Shown here piece after piece: positions 13,023 through 24,943 of a DNA stretch of 64,000 nt (position 1 is the stretch's first letter; each line of letters starts with the position of its first letter). The stretch comes from Rotaria socialis (Eukaryota > Rotifera > Eurotatoria > Philodinida > Philodinidae). The notes beneath the pieces were generated by a model. It was not told the DNA's origin. It worked only from the letters and a program-made list of their open reading frames with translations, and did no database searches. The translations under genes were made by a program, and so were the position numbers. Where the stretch lies: NCBI GenBank assembly GCA_905331475.1, contig CAJNYU010004453.1:1-64000 (forward strand), read 5' to 3'.

Positions 13023-14099
13023 ATGATTTCTATTACTAATACTAGACATTATCTATCTGGATTACCTAAGAGTATACTTACGAGAGAGAGTAGTTCTTTT
13101 CACACTACTTTCCATGTCTTCTTTTATAATAACACTACCACTTCAGCCATAGAGATTGCCTTCGTTCTTACGTTTTCTCTTATAGTTAATATTCCTGCTA
13201 ATGCTAACTGGACACAACAAGGTGTGCCTCTTGCTGGAGGCCACGGGAGCGGCAATGGCGCCAATCAGCTCTACTGGCCTCATGGTATCTTCGTTGATGA
13301 TGATCAAACAGTGGTTATTGTTGACCACGCGAATAATCGTATCATCCAATGGAAGAACGGTCATACAACGAATGGACAAATTGTTGCTGGTGGCAAAGGC
13401 CTAGGAAATAGATGCAATCAATTAGATCATCCAACTGATGTATTAATTGACGAAGAGACGGATAGTCTCATTATTTGCGATCGGGGGAATAAACGGGTTG
13501 TGCGATGGTCTCGTTGTAGTGGTACAACACAAGGTGAAATACTCATCGACAACATCGATTGTTTTGGAATAGCCATGGATGAACAGAGATATCTCTACGT
13601 CTCTGATGTCGGGAATCGGGAAGTAAGACGATATCAATTGGGTGAGAAGAATGGTACTCTTGTAGCTGGTGGAAATGGCAAAGGTACTAAACTCAACCAA
13701 CTCTACGATCCTTATTATCTCTTTGTTGATCGACAGAAGAATGTCTACGTGTCAGACAATCACAATCATCGTGTAATGAAATGGACTAAAGATGCAAAAG
13801 AAGGTATTATTGTTGCTGGAGAAAAAGGCATGGGGAATGCTTCGACACATTTGTCGTATCCTAATGGACTCTTCGTTGACACGTTGGGTACACTCTATGT
13901 AGCAGACTCGTCGAATAATCGTGTAATGCGTTGGACTCAAGGAGACAAGAAACAAGGCACTGTAGTTGTGGGTGGAAATGGTGAAGGAGCAGGAGCAAAT
14001 CAGTTCAAGATCCCCAGTGGCTTGTCTTTCGATCGATATGGTAATCTCTATGTCGCTGATCAATATAATAATCGTGTTCAACGATTTTCTATCGAATAA
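13023..14099 (+). CDS. NHL-repeat six-blade propeller protein
   Basis: A single-exon ORF of 358 residues from ATG to TAA. After a polar N-terminus there is a hydrophobic stretch at about 44-58 (IAFVLTFSLIV) that may act as a signal anchor or uncleaved signal. Six NHL repeats then fill the rest of the protein. Each has a P-x-G/D-hydrophobic-FVD turn, a YVAD/YVSD-like strand and an N-x-R-V-x-R/K-W end; examples are LYVADSSNNRVMRW and LYVADQYNNRVQRF. A GGNGxG loop joins the blades. Six blades close a beta-propeller used for protein or ligand binding. No enzymatic residues or partner domain are visible. Large families of this kind are known in bdelloids and are often discussed as horizontally acquired; that origin is not shown here. 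The N-terminal 60 residues are the least certain part. Confidence 0.85.
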   Translation: MISITNTRHYLSGLPKSILTRESSSFHTTFHVFFYNNTTTSAIEIAFVLTFSLIVNIPANANWTQQGVPLAGGHGSGNGANQLYWPHGIFVDDDQTVVIVDHANNRIIQWKNGHTTNGQIVAGGKGLGNRCNQLDHPTDVLIDEETDSLIICDRGNKRVVRWSRCSGTTQGEILIDNIDCFGIAMDEQRYLYVSDVGNREVRRYQLGEKNGTLVAGGNGKGTKLNQLYDPYYLFVDRQKNVYVSDNHNHRVMKWTKDAKEGIIVAGEKGMGNASTHLSYPNGLFVDTLGTLYVADSSNNRVMRWTQGDKKQGTVVVGGNGEGAGANQFKIPSGLSFDRYGNLYVADQYNNRVQRFSIE

Positions 14100-14146
14100 G
14101 ACTTGTGAATTGTTTCTTTTTTTGTTCGATTCTTTTTCTACTTTGA

Positions 14147-14152
14147 AATAAA
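14147..14152 (+). terminator. AATAAA polyadenylation signal
   Basis: A canonical hexamer 48 bp after the NHL stop codon, followed by an A-rich tract. Confidence 0.5.
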
Positions 14153-14170
14153 TGAAAAAAAAGAAATACT

Positions 14171-14226
14171 CGTGTGTGGGTGTGGTAATGGGCGATATAC
14201 ACGAGCATTACACGCCCACATCCCAT
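14171..14226. repeat. TGTGGG-type inverted repeat
   Basis: The left arm CGTGTGTGGGTGTGGTAATG is matched by CATTACACGCCCACATCCCA (imperfect), with a loop of about 14 bp. It overlaps the left end of the candidate MITE at 14187-14331. Confidence 0.5.
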
Positions 14227-14331
14227 GAAAGGTTTTTTGAAAGAATGACTCAACACCTACTAATTTTCGAACCCGACTCAAGTCAGTCGTTAAAAAAATG
14301 CGACTCGAGTCATGACTTGTACTCGCCCATC
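14187..14331. mobile_element. Candidate MITE with GGGCGA-type TIRs
   Basis: The left end AATGGGCGATATACACG and the right end (inverted, GATGGGCGAGTACAAG) are similar. The interior has ACTCGAGTCATGACTT-type palindromes. No clean target duplication was found, so the boundaries are approximate. Confidence 0.35.
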
Positions 14332-15062
14332 TCTGACTCTGACTTAATTAAGTAGTGAGAACCTTAGTTTCTAATTAGCCAGCTTCCGACCAATGCAGCT
14401 TCGGTTAAAGAAATGGGCGACGGATTTGAATTCAGGGCCCTCGATAACCTACATCAAAATTCCATCAAAACGGCCAAAAGCCTTAAAACAAGCAAACCTC
14501 GCTTGGATGTTTTTTGGTCTCAAGCAAATAAACAAACAAACAAACGCATTTTATTTCGTATGACCCACCCTTCAGTCGAGGAAATTAAGTCCATTATGCC
14601 TGTGCTACCAAAAAAGTGGCAAATTTTGAGTTTCCTGGAAACTCGTAGAAGACATAAGATCCAACAGATACTGTGTTCAAGTCGTCTGAAGTCCTTTAGT
14701 CGGGACGAAATCATGATCACAGTAGCTAGACTCACCCCCTCAAATCGTGACAATGATTACTAATGTTAAGTTGTATAGTATCTTATTCATAATAATTATT
14801 ATATATATTTTTTACACCTGATGAATCATATCATAAATTCCATTGAAAATCTTTAAAATTCTGTTTAGAATACAACAATGAATGAAAACACGTCAATCTT
14901 TTATCTTATCTTCAAATTCTCTAAATCAACCTTCTATCTACAGTATAACATTATAAATAAACGAATAATGAAAAATATTAATATTTTTATTGTATATTTT
15001 TGATTTTTATATTATATTTCTACCATCTTATTTCAATCTTTAGAGCTAATATAGTAAAATAA
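14332..15062. other. Non-coding; 116-codon ORF of doubtful value
   Basis: A plus-strand ORF at 14413-14763 is open for 116 codons and is distinctly more GC-rich than its flanks. It has no recognisable domain, and the opposite strand is also open over much of it. A piece of an old transposon is as likely as a gene. The rest is plain AT-rich sequence. Confidence 0.3.
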
Positions 15063-15616
15063 ATGGAACAAATAATTAACAAGTTAATTGCTGCTTCTTT
15101 TCTACAAGAATCACTGCTTGTTCAGTTAGTGGCAAAAATGTTTTTTTTTCTGATGTGAAAATAACACAAAACAATATATTAGATGTTACCCAAAGAAGTT
15201 TATTAATGGATTTTTTAAAACAAATAAATATTGAATGTAAGAATTGCAATGATGAAGAAATTATCAAATTAGCACTCGCAGAAATTGAGGAAAAAACAAA
15301 TGATTTCTACCTTGCAACAAGAAATTTGTTTAATGACAATTATGATGTAAATAACAATCCTTTCAGCGCATTAAATGATGTACTTTACGAAAGCATTGCT
15401 AAATATACTACCATTATAGAACCAACAATTGAATTAGACACGAAACAATTGCCCAAAGTACGCACAGCAATTATTTAGACTCTAATAGATGATTTAGATA
15501 ATCTAGTTTAATTATTTGGCGAACAAACAAGATTTGATTATGATTATAGATTGGCTAGAAACCATCATATGGCTGAAATACCTCCATTTCTGATAGCAGA
15601 AATTTGTGAGAAATTC
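15063..15616 (+). pseudogene. Broken gene of unknown family, cut by foldback element
   Basis: A frame opens at ATG 15063 (EQIINKLIAASFLQESLL). It is shifted at a nine-T run (15141-15149) and resumes in another frame with VKITQNNILDVTQRSLLMDF and a Glu/Asn-rich helical region to a TAG at 15476-15478. It then continues in the same frame through one TAA to about 15616 (HHMAEIPPFLIAEICEK). The coding character ends exactly where the foldback element at 15617 begins. One frameshift, two stops and a 3' truncation make this a pseudogene. I do not recognise the family. Confidence 0.4.
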
Positions 15617-15722
15617 CCCCTAATCTACTCTCCCTCGACGACTCCCCGGAGAGTCCCAGCAAAAGAACGAAATCCCTAGGGCCTCCCTGGGGATTCTTCT
15701 AGGGAGAGTTGACTAGGGCCCC
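15617..15722. mobile_element. Foldback/MITE-like element, GC-rich
   Basis: The left end CCCCCTAATCTACTCTCCCT and the right end (inverted, GGGGCCCTAGTCAACTCTCCCT) match over most positions. The centre is the near-palindrome AAATCCCTAGGG...CCCTGGGGATT. Its GC content is far above the flanks. No clear target duplication. Confidence 0.5.
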
Positions 15723-17427
15723 GATATTGCACAACAACAATGTCTGCAAATAACTCTTTGATCTACACATAAATAGAAAAGACAATTTCCTTTTTACAAA
15801 ATCCTCACCTCTAGTACGTTTCGCAATACTTCAGCTAATCTACTAAAAATAGTTATTGTAGTAATGAAATTGCTAAAATAATCTTGAGGATGTGGGTGTG
15901 TATTGAGACATGATAAATACAGTCACACCCACACCCTTCTGAGATAGTAAAATGGACTTTTCAACATACTTCTGTCTTCTTCTTTTCATATTTGATGTTC
16001 TACTTTCAGTTTTTCGCTCACAATCTTTCCTATCAAAAACTCATCTGGGATTTTTTATACTAAAGATTAAGCTACATATTTACCTTCATAATTTATATTA
16101 AACTTCGATAATGAATAGATTATGAAATAAACAATAAATATCACATTTTTGCATTTATGTTTATCTTATTAGTCTTATTTCTATTGCATTTGTACTTACT
16201 TCTTAAATCCTTTTTTCATGTATAATTGATAAAAATGTAACACAAGGATTATGTTTCTGTAGTTTCATTTAATACTGTTGAAGAGATTTTCAAATGAAAG
16301 GAATTATCATTGAATCACGTTTATTCTAATCTGTAAAAACAAAAGTTAAGAAAATTCTTTGAAATGTTCGACGTCATTTCTTGTTTCTTTAACAAAAAGA
16401 TGATAGTAACTGAAATCCCGTAGAACGTCTAGCTCAAAAATTTTCACGGTTAGTCCCTATTGCAAAAGCAGAACTGAACCGTTTTGATAAATTACTACTC
16501 AAATATATATGTATATGAGTAGTATTTTACTCTGTCAGATTCATTGAACCAAATAAATAGAAATGAGTAATTATAAAAAATGCTACTCTTTTACCAGAAT
16601 CATGACTAATTCATTACATTATTGAAAAGCATACAATTAAGCTTCTTCGTAGTCTCATTCTATTCTGAAAGTCTCGGTATTCAGAACTGTGTTGTAATAG
16701 TCAGTCATGTCTTCAATTCTACTATTTGAATTAATTAGTTTTCTATTGTTGAGGGCCCATCTCGAAAGTACTATATACTAGTAGAATTTGCAGCCTGTTA
16801 TATTTTATTAATTAAAAGCTATTGAAAAGCGCAAGAGTGCTTTTTCATAGACTATTCATTTTTAATGAGTTTTTTTTTGGTATAAAGTACGTCATACTTG
16901 ATAGATTCATATTGAAAAGAAATTCTAGACCTATTATTTTTCAAGCGAAATATCGAGCAAAAATAATTCCTTGTCTCTTGGAAAAAATCTACTTTCATAA
17001 TTATAATCGATAATCTTCTAGACATCAGCAACGTAATCGTTCTAAGTTTTAACTTTCCGCTTTTTAACCTGAATAAGGCTTAACACAATATACTAACATC
17101 GTTTCAATTACACGTTTTAAGCTATGATTTTCATTAGTATACCGCGTTGAATCACATCAGACGAAAATAGAATTAACAACGAATGAAACATTTATTTATA
17201 AATATATTCATCGCTACAATGTTGAATTTACATTGGGAAAAGTAGAAAACGCTCCTCTCTATTCATTAAAAACAAGTATTGACTATTTTTTAATAATGCT
17301 TATCACTGAAAGAACTTTTTTCATAATGCACATAAAGTGCACACCTTTACAAGTTTCTGTACATTCGACGTAGTAGAACATAATGATAATTATGAAGGAA
17401 AAAAAACGAAGGCTAATTCGTTAGTAA
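15723..17427. other. Non-coding stretch with one telomere-like hairpin
   Basis: Holds the TGTGGG hairpin at 15889-15937. The short ORFs (e.g. 16822-17013) are unsupported. No RNA gene seen. Confidence 0.55.
15889..15937. repeat. TGTGGG-type hairpin
   Basis: GATGTGGGTGTG...CACACCCACACCC, with a loop of about 25 bp. Same arrangement as at 12171. Confidence 0.65.
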
Positions 17428-19773
17428 TCATAACAATTTTCCCCATAAGGGTACAGTAGAGGTTTTATCAACTATTGAAAGTGTTTTTGTTTGTTGAATT
17501 AGGGTATCAAGAAAAACCCTGTGGAGTATGTTGTTGTTACATATATCGATTGAAATAGAAAACGCATCAAGGAGTTGTTTAATTAGGTTTGAATATATTT
17601 TTACTGCATGATTGAAACCATATTTTTCCAGTAAATATTTCCAACAGACTTCAACATACGCATTTTGACTTCCGAATAGACGAAATGTACCCAATAGTAA
17701 ACTATCTTGATTAATATTTCCATGATTATTTACCATATAACAATTGGACGAAAACGCAAGGCAAACAAGCATGAGTTTCATAACTACTGGATCATAATTA
17801 AGTTTTTGAACTATATTTTTTGCCTGTAGAGCTACTTCGGTGTCGTAGAAGAGAGAAAAGACCAATTCGTTTTCAGGCGTGTCGAATACTCCTGATTCAT
17901 TTAGCAAGCATACTGTATAACCACATAGAACACCAACCAAATTCCGTTGAAACAGGGAAATCTGTTCAGTTGAAGTGAGTATTTTGAAATCAGGTGTCGA
18001 ACTTATAAATGATTGTACGCAGTTATAATATGACGACAAAAATTCAATAATTAGACATACACTATATTGAAAATTATACGCTGACTTTTTTACGAGTCCC
18101 AGTACACGCTGCATCTGCGATACACCACTAAATGCATCAAAAGCATGTGCAACATTTGATATTATAATTCGATCTGAAGGATTAAGAGTTAAATTATGAT
18201 CGCCAGGTGACCGATCCAATGCAGACTCTTGTGGTATTGTCTAAATGAAAGTAAATGTCTAATAAAATTTTAGCACAGTTGGATTGAGGAAGGCGAAAGA
18301 AATGTTTTTTGCGTACTCAAAAAAAATGAATACACTAGATTCAGTCAGTGTGTCCGTCCGGCCGTTAACACGATAACCTTTGAAAGCCTCATCCAATTGT
18401 CATGAAATTTTGTACATATAATGATCTCATCAATATCTCAGTCGAGTTCGAAGATGAAAAGGATCCGTCAAGAAATGGCTGAGTTATCGAAAAAATTGTC
18501 ATTATTGACCAGACCATCCCTGAGGGAGGGTACAGAGATTTTTTGAAAAAAAAAATTTTTTCTCAGAATTATTCACAACATATATAAATCGACTCAATTT
18601 TTGCAGTACACATAACAACTGGATGCGAATCCGATGTTTCCGCATTTATTTTATCACTAGAACTAATTCAAAAAATATTGTTAAAAAATTTATCAGATAT
18701 AAACCTATGCTTTACACAACAATCTTCAAGACGAAAGTATAGGGAAACAAATATTATCGAAAAATGCTTTTCAATGCTTCACCCTTTCTATCAAGATCAA
18801 AATATCAAATTTTTTAATCTTTATGAAAAAAAGAGAGAGATTACAATAAATTTTCACGACAGTGCAATAACTTGATAGAAAAGTTTAATCTAGTCATAAA
18901 TTTCTTGATGGCAGTCAACAGGAGTTATATGAAAGAACGTTCTCAATAATAAAATTATTATTACATGAAAATTTAATTAATGCATGTTTTTTTGCTTAAA
19001 TTAATCTATTTGTCTCTAAGAGGATCTGTTTACAAGTCAATCTGAATATAAATGTGCTGAAAAAGTCTTCAAGCAGAAAGATGACTCGTATGAGTCGTTT
19101 CTGAAATGAGCGTTCAATTGAATGATCAATCATTTACATATTAGTCGAGCTGTTCTACTTCAGTTTTTTTTCATCGTTACACTACTTAGGCTAAACTAGA
19201 CGTACAAAATAAAGGAATCTGTAAAAGACAATGAGATTTTCAATACATCTGTTCACCAGATTAAATTTTTGTTAAAATGTTACAACATATCGATTTAGCG
19301 GTATACTCTCAGAATTGAGAAAAATTTTCTAGACTCGCACAACATTGAACTCTAACACTCATACACAAATATGTGATTACTAGGATGTTCCTCGCATAGT
19401 ACATACCACAACAATGAGATTTTCATTGTTTGATATGCTGAGTGTTCGTTTTTTCTTAGTTGAATTTGTTTTACGAATTAAATTTGGCCTCATTCCCACT
19501 GCAAAGCATTTTACTAGACGGCATGATAAGCAACATTTTCTTCTTAGTGAATTCATTTCACAATGACCAGCATGACGACAAGCACGAATCTCCTGTTAGA
19601 AAATAGATCATAAGAGAAAAAAATGTATTTTTTATTATTATTCAAACATGAGAGCGGTGAGCATTGCGACGAAAAAATGTTCGGCATGGTAAACATGATA
19701 AAACTCCATAGTTAACTATTACTGCATAATCTCCACACACTTGACAAGCATTATTTCTTCCCGTTGATTGCAT
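17428..19773 (-). CDS. Nuclear receptor with atypical P-box
   Basis: Three exons in phase 0 on the minus strand: 19773-19648, 19592-19407 and 18240-17428, giving 374 residues. Exon 1 encodes the first zinc finger (CQVCGDYAVIVNYGVLSCLPC, spacing C-x2-C-x13-C-x2-C) followed by RTFFRR. Exon 2 encodes the second finger (CRHAGHCEMNSLRRKCCLSC, spacing C-x5-C-x9-C-x2-C) and RLVKCFAVGM. Exon 3 is a ligand-binding-like domain of about 270 residues, mostly helical, with LLLGTFRLFGSQNAYVEVCW. Such proteins are nuclear ligand-regulated or orphan transcription factors. The P-box that normally reads CEGCK is CLPCR here, so DNA specificity may differ. No LBD helix-12 motif is obvious after VPLWGK. The 1,164-bp second intron is unusually long and contains repeat-like sequence; a missed hinge exon is possible. 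Confidence 0.75.
18290..18570. repeat. Probable dispersed repeat in nuclear-receptor intron
   Basis: The stretch with GTGTCCGTCCGGCCGTTAAC and a following TCATGAAATTTTGTACAT segment has the look of dispersed retroelement-derived sequence and lies in an abnormally long intron. No TIR, LTR or target duplication was found. Confidence 0.3.
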
Positions 19774-22700
19774 GTTTTCTTTACTTGGTTCCTATCGTGA
19801 CGACATTGATGGATCCAACTGCTATATAAAAAATAATCTGTTTTCGATTGATTTACATTTTAATTGGCATCGTTCCGAGCAATATAAGAATAAGAAGCTG
19901 TCTTACGTGTTTGAATCAAACTTCACAGCAGACGAATGATTGAAAATTTTCCTGGTTCACAATATGGTCCTAGACGAGAAATTACTTAGTTAAAATACAT
20001 TTATCTAGCTGAAATAGCAAATGAAACCACGAAGAAACCTCTTTAAACAACAAAATATAGATTCTTTGTATCTTGAAAGAAGAAGAAAAATATATAATAA
20101 CTACACTTACTCTATTATGCGCTCATCGCAGTGAAAAGAAATGAGATGGTTGCAATAAAAAAAATGATGCATGCATCGCGACAAAAAGAAAAAAACAATA
20201 TATGAATGACTATACTGATGCCATGCTTGACACTGCAAAACAAAAGTGGGGTCGATCCAGAAGGAGATTTTGAGTAATTCAAGAGAAAATAAAAAGATAA
20301 ATCATGATAGACGAACGTAATGGTTTGATCTGCACCGTATGCATAACATAGTTCAAGATTTTATATTCCTTTGAATAAATCATGATGAATATTCCTATTT
20401 ACTTTTCTCTTGAAGTCTCTAATCGATATATAACTATAAATATATTCAGGAGTCATAATGATAAATTATTTTCAATCGGTTTTGAAAATAAATAAAAAAT
20501 GTATACCTTTTGCATCATAATTCTATGCATATTAAGACAGTATCCACGTGAATATTGCCCTCTAATAATTTATGCTTCATTGATTCTCATAGCAGAGTTT
20601 TAGACTAATCAAGAAAGATTCACCTCTACTATCATAAATTGTCATCTTTGTACGGACAAAAACAGTAAGTTCTATTTTATTGTCTAACTTGGGTGTCTGC
20701 ATTCATTCTTCTACTAAAAACACTAGTTGAAGTATAAATAATTTTTTCAACATTATACCTGAAATGACGTGTACTACGATGCAATTTTCTGTTCTAAAAA
20801 CAGAAAATAAAGTTTCTGTGCACATTAAAACACTAAGTTATTCTTTTTCTTTCACTCCGTTTTGTTAAATAGTTTATGAAATGAGTGCTCTCTGAACTAT
20901 AAATAATATCTGCTAATTAGCGGAGCCTCTTTGGGGCAGAAGGGTAGAGATTCCATATAATGTTTACAGTAACTGAGCTAATATAAAATAAGCCAAGGAT
21001 GAAAAGTTTTCTTAAGAATCTGTTTTATGTGTGATCTGTGTAATTTGTAGGAAATTGTTTCTAACTGCGTGTATTAGTGGCAAGTACTGGTTATTGAAGT
21101 CTATAATGAGTAGATTATGCTTCTTTTTGTTTTCTTTGTGACGGAAAAAAGTAATAGATAACAGTCAAATGTATGGAACCTGTAATTAACGGAAAGAAAA
21201 TCCCGAAATATCATTCTTAAACGAATACTCAACGTTTTTCTTCAGAAAGATACACTAGCTACATGAATGTTTTCATCATATATATAGTATTTTAATTCTA
21301 AATAGAAAAATCCATACACAATTAACTTTAAAAAAGTTCACAAATAAAAGAAAATGATTCATCTTTTTGTTTTGCACTGAAATGCTATATTGCTTCCGAA
21401 GCTTAAATCAAATCAAGTTTTTCTCGTTTAATTTCATTTTTTAGTTGACTGAAAATTTAATTTTGTCATGACTAGAGTATCAAGTAAAAATTAATATCGT
21501 TACAAAATTGACGATGTGGAAGAAACTTATTAATTATCCACAATAATATATTTTGATAGAAAAATTTTAACAACACAAAAATCATCACTATGTATACTAT
21601 TAATGTAGCTATCATAATACATCAAGAGCATATGAATTATGAATAGGGTGTGGGTGGGGGTGTGGGTGTGGGTGTGGTAGTGGGTGTTCGNCTAGACTCT
21701 ATCCTTTCAGTTTGCGAAACAAATTACAATTTTAGGGTGTGGGTGTGGGTGTGGGTGTGGGTGCGGGTGCGGGTGTGCTTGTGTAAATTCATTTGATACA
21801 CCCATACCCCAAGATTGACGATTCTCCATTGAAGCCTTTAGTTTACAGAAATTGCTTATAAGCGCGTAACACTGTGACAAAAAGGACCTCTAACTCGGAG
21901 TGCGCTAGCGTAGCTTTCAATTTCCTGCGAATGACAACCTCCAAATGAAATGGACCTAAAACCAATTTTGCAGAACATGAAATGAGCTTTCGAATGTTAA
22001 AAAATATTTTTTTCTAATTCCTTTCATTCGCTTAAAGGAGGAAAAAAGGAAACGTAACGCTGTGGCACTTTTTTTCTCGATCGATTTTGAGCCACTTAAG
22101 ATAGTCAAACCTATTTTATTTTCACAGTCATTTTTTTATTCTCTACAAATCACCGCTGTACAAATAATCAAGTTGCTGCATCGAAGCGGAAGCTCTTTAC
22201 CAGTACGGAAAGTTGAAAGCTCTACAACAATGTAATAGTTGCCTTGAAGAATGGAATTTAAAAATAAACTGGTCATTTTGTAGAGAATTAAATTCTGTAT
22301 CGAACGGAATGATGTTTAGAAATTTTCCGAAAACTTCTTTCGTTTAAAAATTAAAAATACGATTTAGGATGAGAAAATTTCATTGTTTCTAAGAAAAAAG
22401 TTTTAGATTCGTACGATATTTTCATTTTCATTTTTGTTTTTAATAAAATTCCTTGCACAGAGAACAATAACTACAGATGGTTCTACAATTTTGTTTCTGT
22501 ACTTTACTAGTCTTTTCAAAAAAGAAAATTCATAGATTTATTGAATAAGTAGAGAACTGCATGGCGCGGCCTGCTCGATATTTGTTTGTATTGAAGGAAA
22601 AGCCAAAAATTTTATAGAAGTTCATGATTCAGTTGCATTTCATTTGTTCGGATAGTAAAACAGTATGCAGCAACATTATACATCTCAGAGATTTCTCATC

Positions 22701-24097
22701 ATTATGAGTGGCACTTAGTTGTAAAAGTACTCTTGACACAGTAATTAAAACCACGTTCTTGCAATGAAAAAAAGTATTTCGTTCGGTAAAATAATCTTGT
22801 TTTTGTCAGAGAACATATCAATTTTTTCATATCAATGTCTTTTTTTTAATACACCAAGTTATAGATCAAAAACCAGCTGAAATTGAACATAATATATGAA
22901 CAATTGATTATTGATGATCATGAAGAAAAGATTAATAATAAAACTCGTAATCTGTCCTGTTCTGCTCAGGTAGGGCAGGACAGAGCAGACTACCTAACAC
23001 TTGAACACCTCCGTGAATAACGCAGTGATGATTGCCAATCCTTTTTATTACATAGAAAACAAAATATTAAATTAAGAATCAGAATTGTAGCATCTTAAAC
23101 TCAGTCGCATCAAAAGGATTTTCTGCCATTTATCAGTTTCTTTTGAATTTTGTGTCTTTGTCTTAAAAATTATTTCTAGGAGATGAACATCTTGAAAGCG
23201 GCCCTGGTTCTTTGATAACAAATATGATGATAAATGAAACACAATAAAACACTTCGCTGAAAAGTTTCCGTACTCCTTTTCTATTTCAAATCAAAGTATA
23301 ATCAGTTCGATAAATTATTCATCTAGCCAGCATGACTAATACTTTATTATCTGGTATTCATCTCGAAGAATTTCTATTAAATCTACCACAGAAATAGCTC
23401 GAATAGTTCTTAATTATGCCATTTGCACAATTCAATTGGAATTTAATGGGTACACTCTAGAAACACAGAATACAACAGCAATGATTCATTCTATGCCAAT
23501 AATATCAAATTGCACGTAAATATTGCATTTACAACAACCTATTGAAATCGCTAATTCGTATTTTTTTGTAATTACAACATAAAACTATGGATTCTGATTT
23601 CTATACTACAATAACTAGAATGAAAGTCACAATTGAAATTTCTACGGTTAACAATAATTATTTTAGCAATGGTTGTAAAACCTTTTTTTTATTGACTATA
23701 AGTTATAATATAGTTTTTTTTATCTAGACATGATATCATTTTGTAGACTTCAATCGGTTATAAAATGCTCCTAGAAATGTTTTCTCTCGTATGAATCGAT
23801 CAAAAATATGTCAACAATAGATCAAGTAAGCTTAGAAGCTATTAAATCAGATTTCCATAATTCAAAAATCATCTAAGATTGATCATTGCATTAATCTATA
23901 ATAAATATCAAAGACTTTTATCAGAAAAAACATAAAAAATGATTTTAAAATATATAGAGAAACGAAAATTTGATGATATTTATCTTGACTGAAATTAAAC
24001 AATTTGTTTAAAGGAAGATCTTGGGTGAAAATTTGATTTAACCAATGTCAATGACAACGAACAAAAACATGCGAAACTCAAAAAAAAGAGATCTTAA
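19774..24097. other. 4.3-kb non-coding block with telomere-like array
   Basis: Contains the TGTGGG-type array at 21645-21784 and a single N at 21691. A short open stretch at 23337-23519 (ARIVLNYAICTIQLEFNGYT) lacks a start codon and could be an isolated exon or relic. No other gene or RNA is supported. Confidence 0.5.
21645..21784 (+). repeat. Interstitial (TGTGGG)n-like array, split by an N
   Basis: Two G-rich runs (about 21645-21687 and 21733-21784) consist of TGTGGG units with a few GCGGG and GGGGG variants. A short C-strand piece (ACACCCATACCCC) follows at about 21799. TGTGGG is the bdelloid telomere unit. The single N at 21691 lies just after the first run and may mark an assembly join. 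Confidence 0.8.
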
Positions 24098-24673
24098 TTA
24101 ATGACTCGAATAAACAGTTTGATAATTTGACCAAAGAAGGGCAGCATTGATTATATAGGTCGTAATACAAACAAGACATAGATCTTTAAGAACAAATGCC
24201 AAAATAAAAGCCAAATAAAGTGAACCAACACAGGCTAATATAGATGAAAACATAGCCAATTTGCTGAGTAATGGCGTTGCTATTAAACCTTTTCCCGAAA
24301 AAACAAAAGAAATATAAACATAAATCGAACAAAAAACGTAAATTCTTACCAATAATAATTTGTAATACATAGAACATACAGCCTAACGTACCATTAGACA
24401 TATTCAGCTTACTATTTTTACCAAATAGAACGCTAACTATTCCAAAGCCAGTACCATATCTTAAAGTAGATATTAGACCTCAGTCTTTTTCGTTTCATCA
24501 AAACTTAGTTCATTAATTTACTTGCTCGTTAAAACACGAGTGCAGCTCGCATTCGGTCCTATATCACACATAGCTTTATATTTTGGATTTTTGTCATGTT
24601 GCTTTTTCACATAAAATGTATAAATAGTTGCAATGATACCTGCTATGCCCAATAATACTTGATTAACAATCAT
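24098..24673 (-). CDS. VKORC1: Vitamin K epoxide reductase (VKORC1-like)
   Basis: Three exons in phase: 24673-24522, 24459-24350 and 24288-24098, giving 150 residues, close to the usual VKORC1 size of about 160. This ER-membrane oxidoreductase reduces vitamin K epoxide/quinone to support gamma-carboxylation. Visible features are a first membrane helix (VLLGIAGIIATIYTF), the loop-cysteine pair in MCDIG and SCTRV, the SNGTLGCMFY segment, and a final helix pair carrying the active-site CLVC followed by ITTYIIN. All four redox cysteines are present. The start at 24673 is the first ATG after a possible splice acceptor, so an upstream leader exon is possible. It lies 270 bp after the EDEM1 stop in the same orientation. 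Whether it is the VKORC1 or VKORC1L1 type cannot be told from this. Confidence 0.88.
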
Positions 24674-24943
24674 TATTTGTATATCTAAGAAAATGAGGAA
24701 CAAAAAAAAACAAAGTTCAAAGCAAAACAAAAATATTCTCTTCAAGGGCACCCAATAAATGTACATTATATAATAAATAAATTTCTGAAAGACAAAAAAA
24801 ACAAAGAGAATATCTGACAGACACTCAAAAACAAAAGGGCAATCGTTCACAAATTGAAAGACAACAAAAAGAGTATAATATATTAAAACTGTTTATGTGA
24901 GCACCGATTGAATGAAACATTTGTCTCGTTTTCATTTGAGGAT

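Noticed and set aside
22950..22995. CTGTCCTG...CAGGACAG short repeat
   Set aside because: Mixed direct and inverted matches of under 12 bp; no element ends or target duplication.
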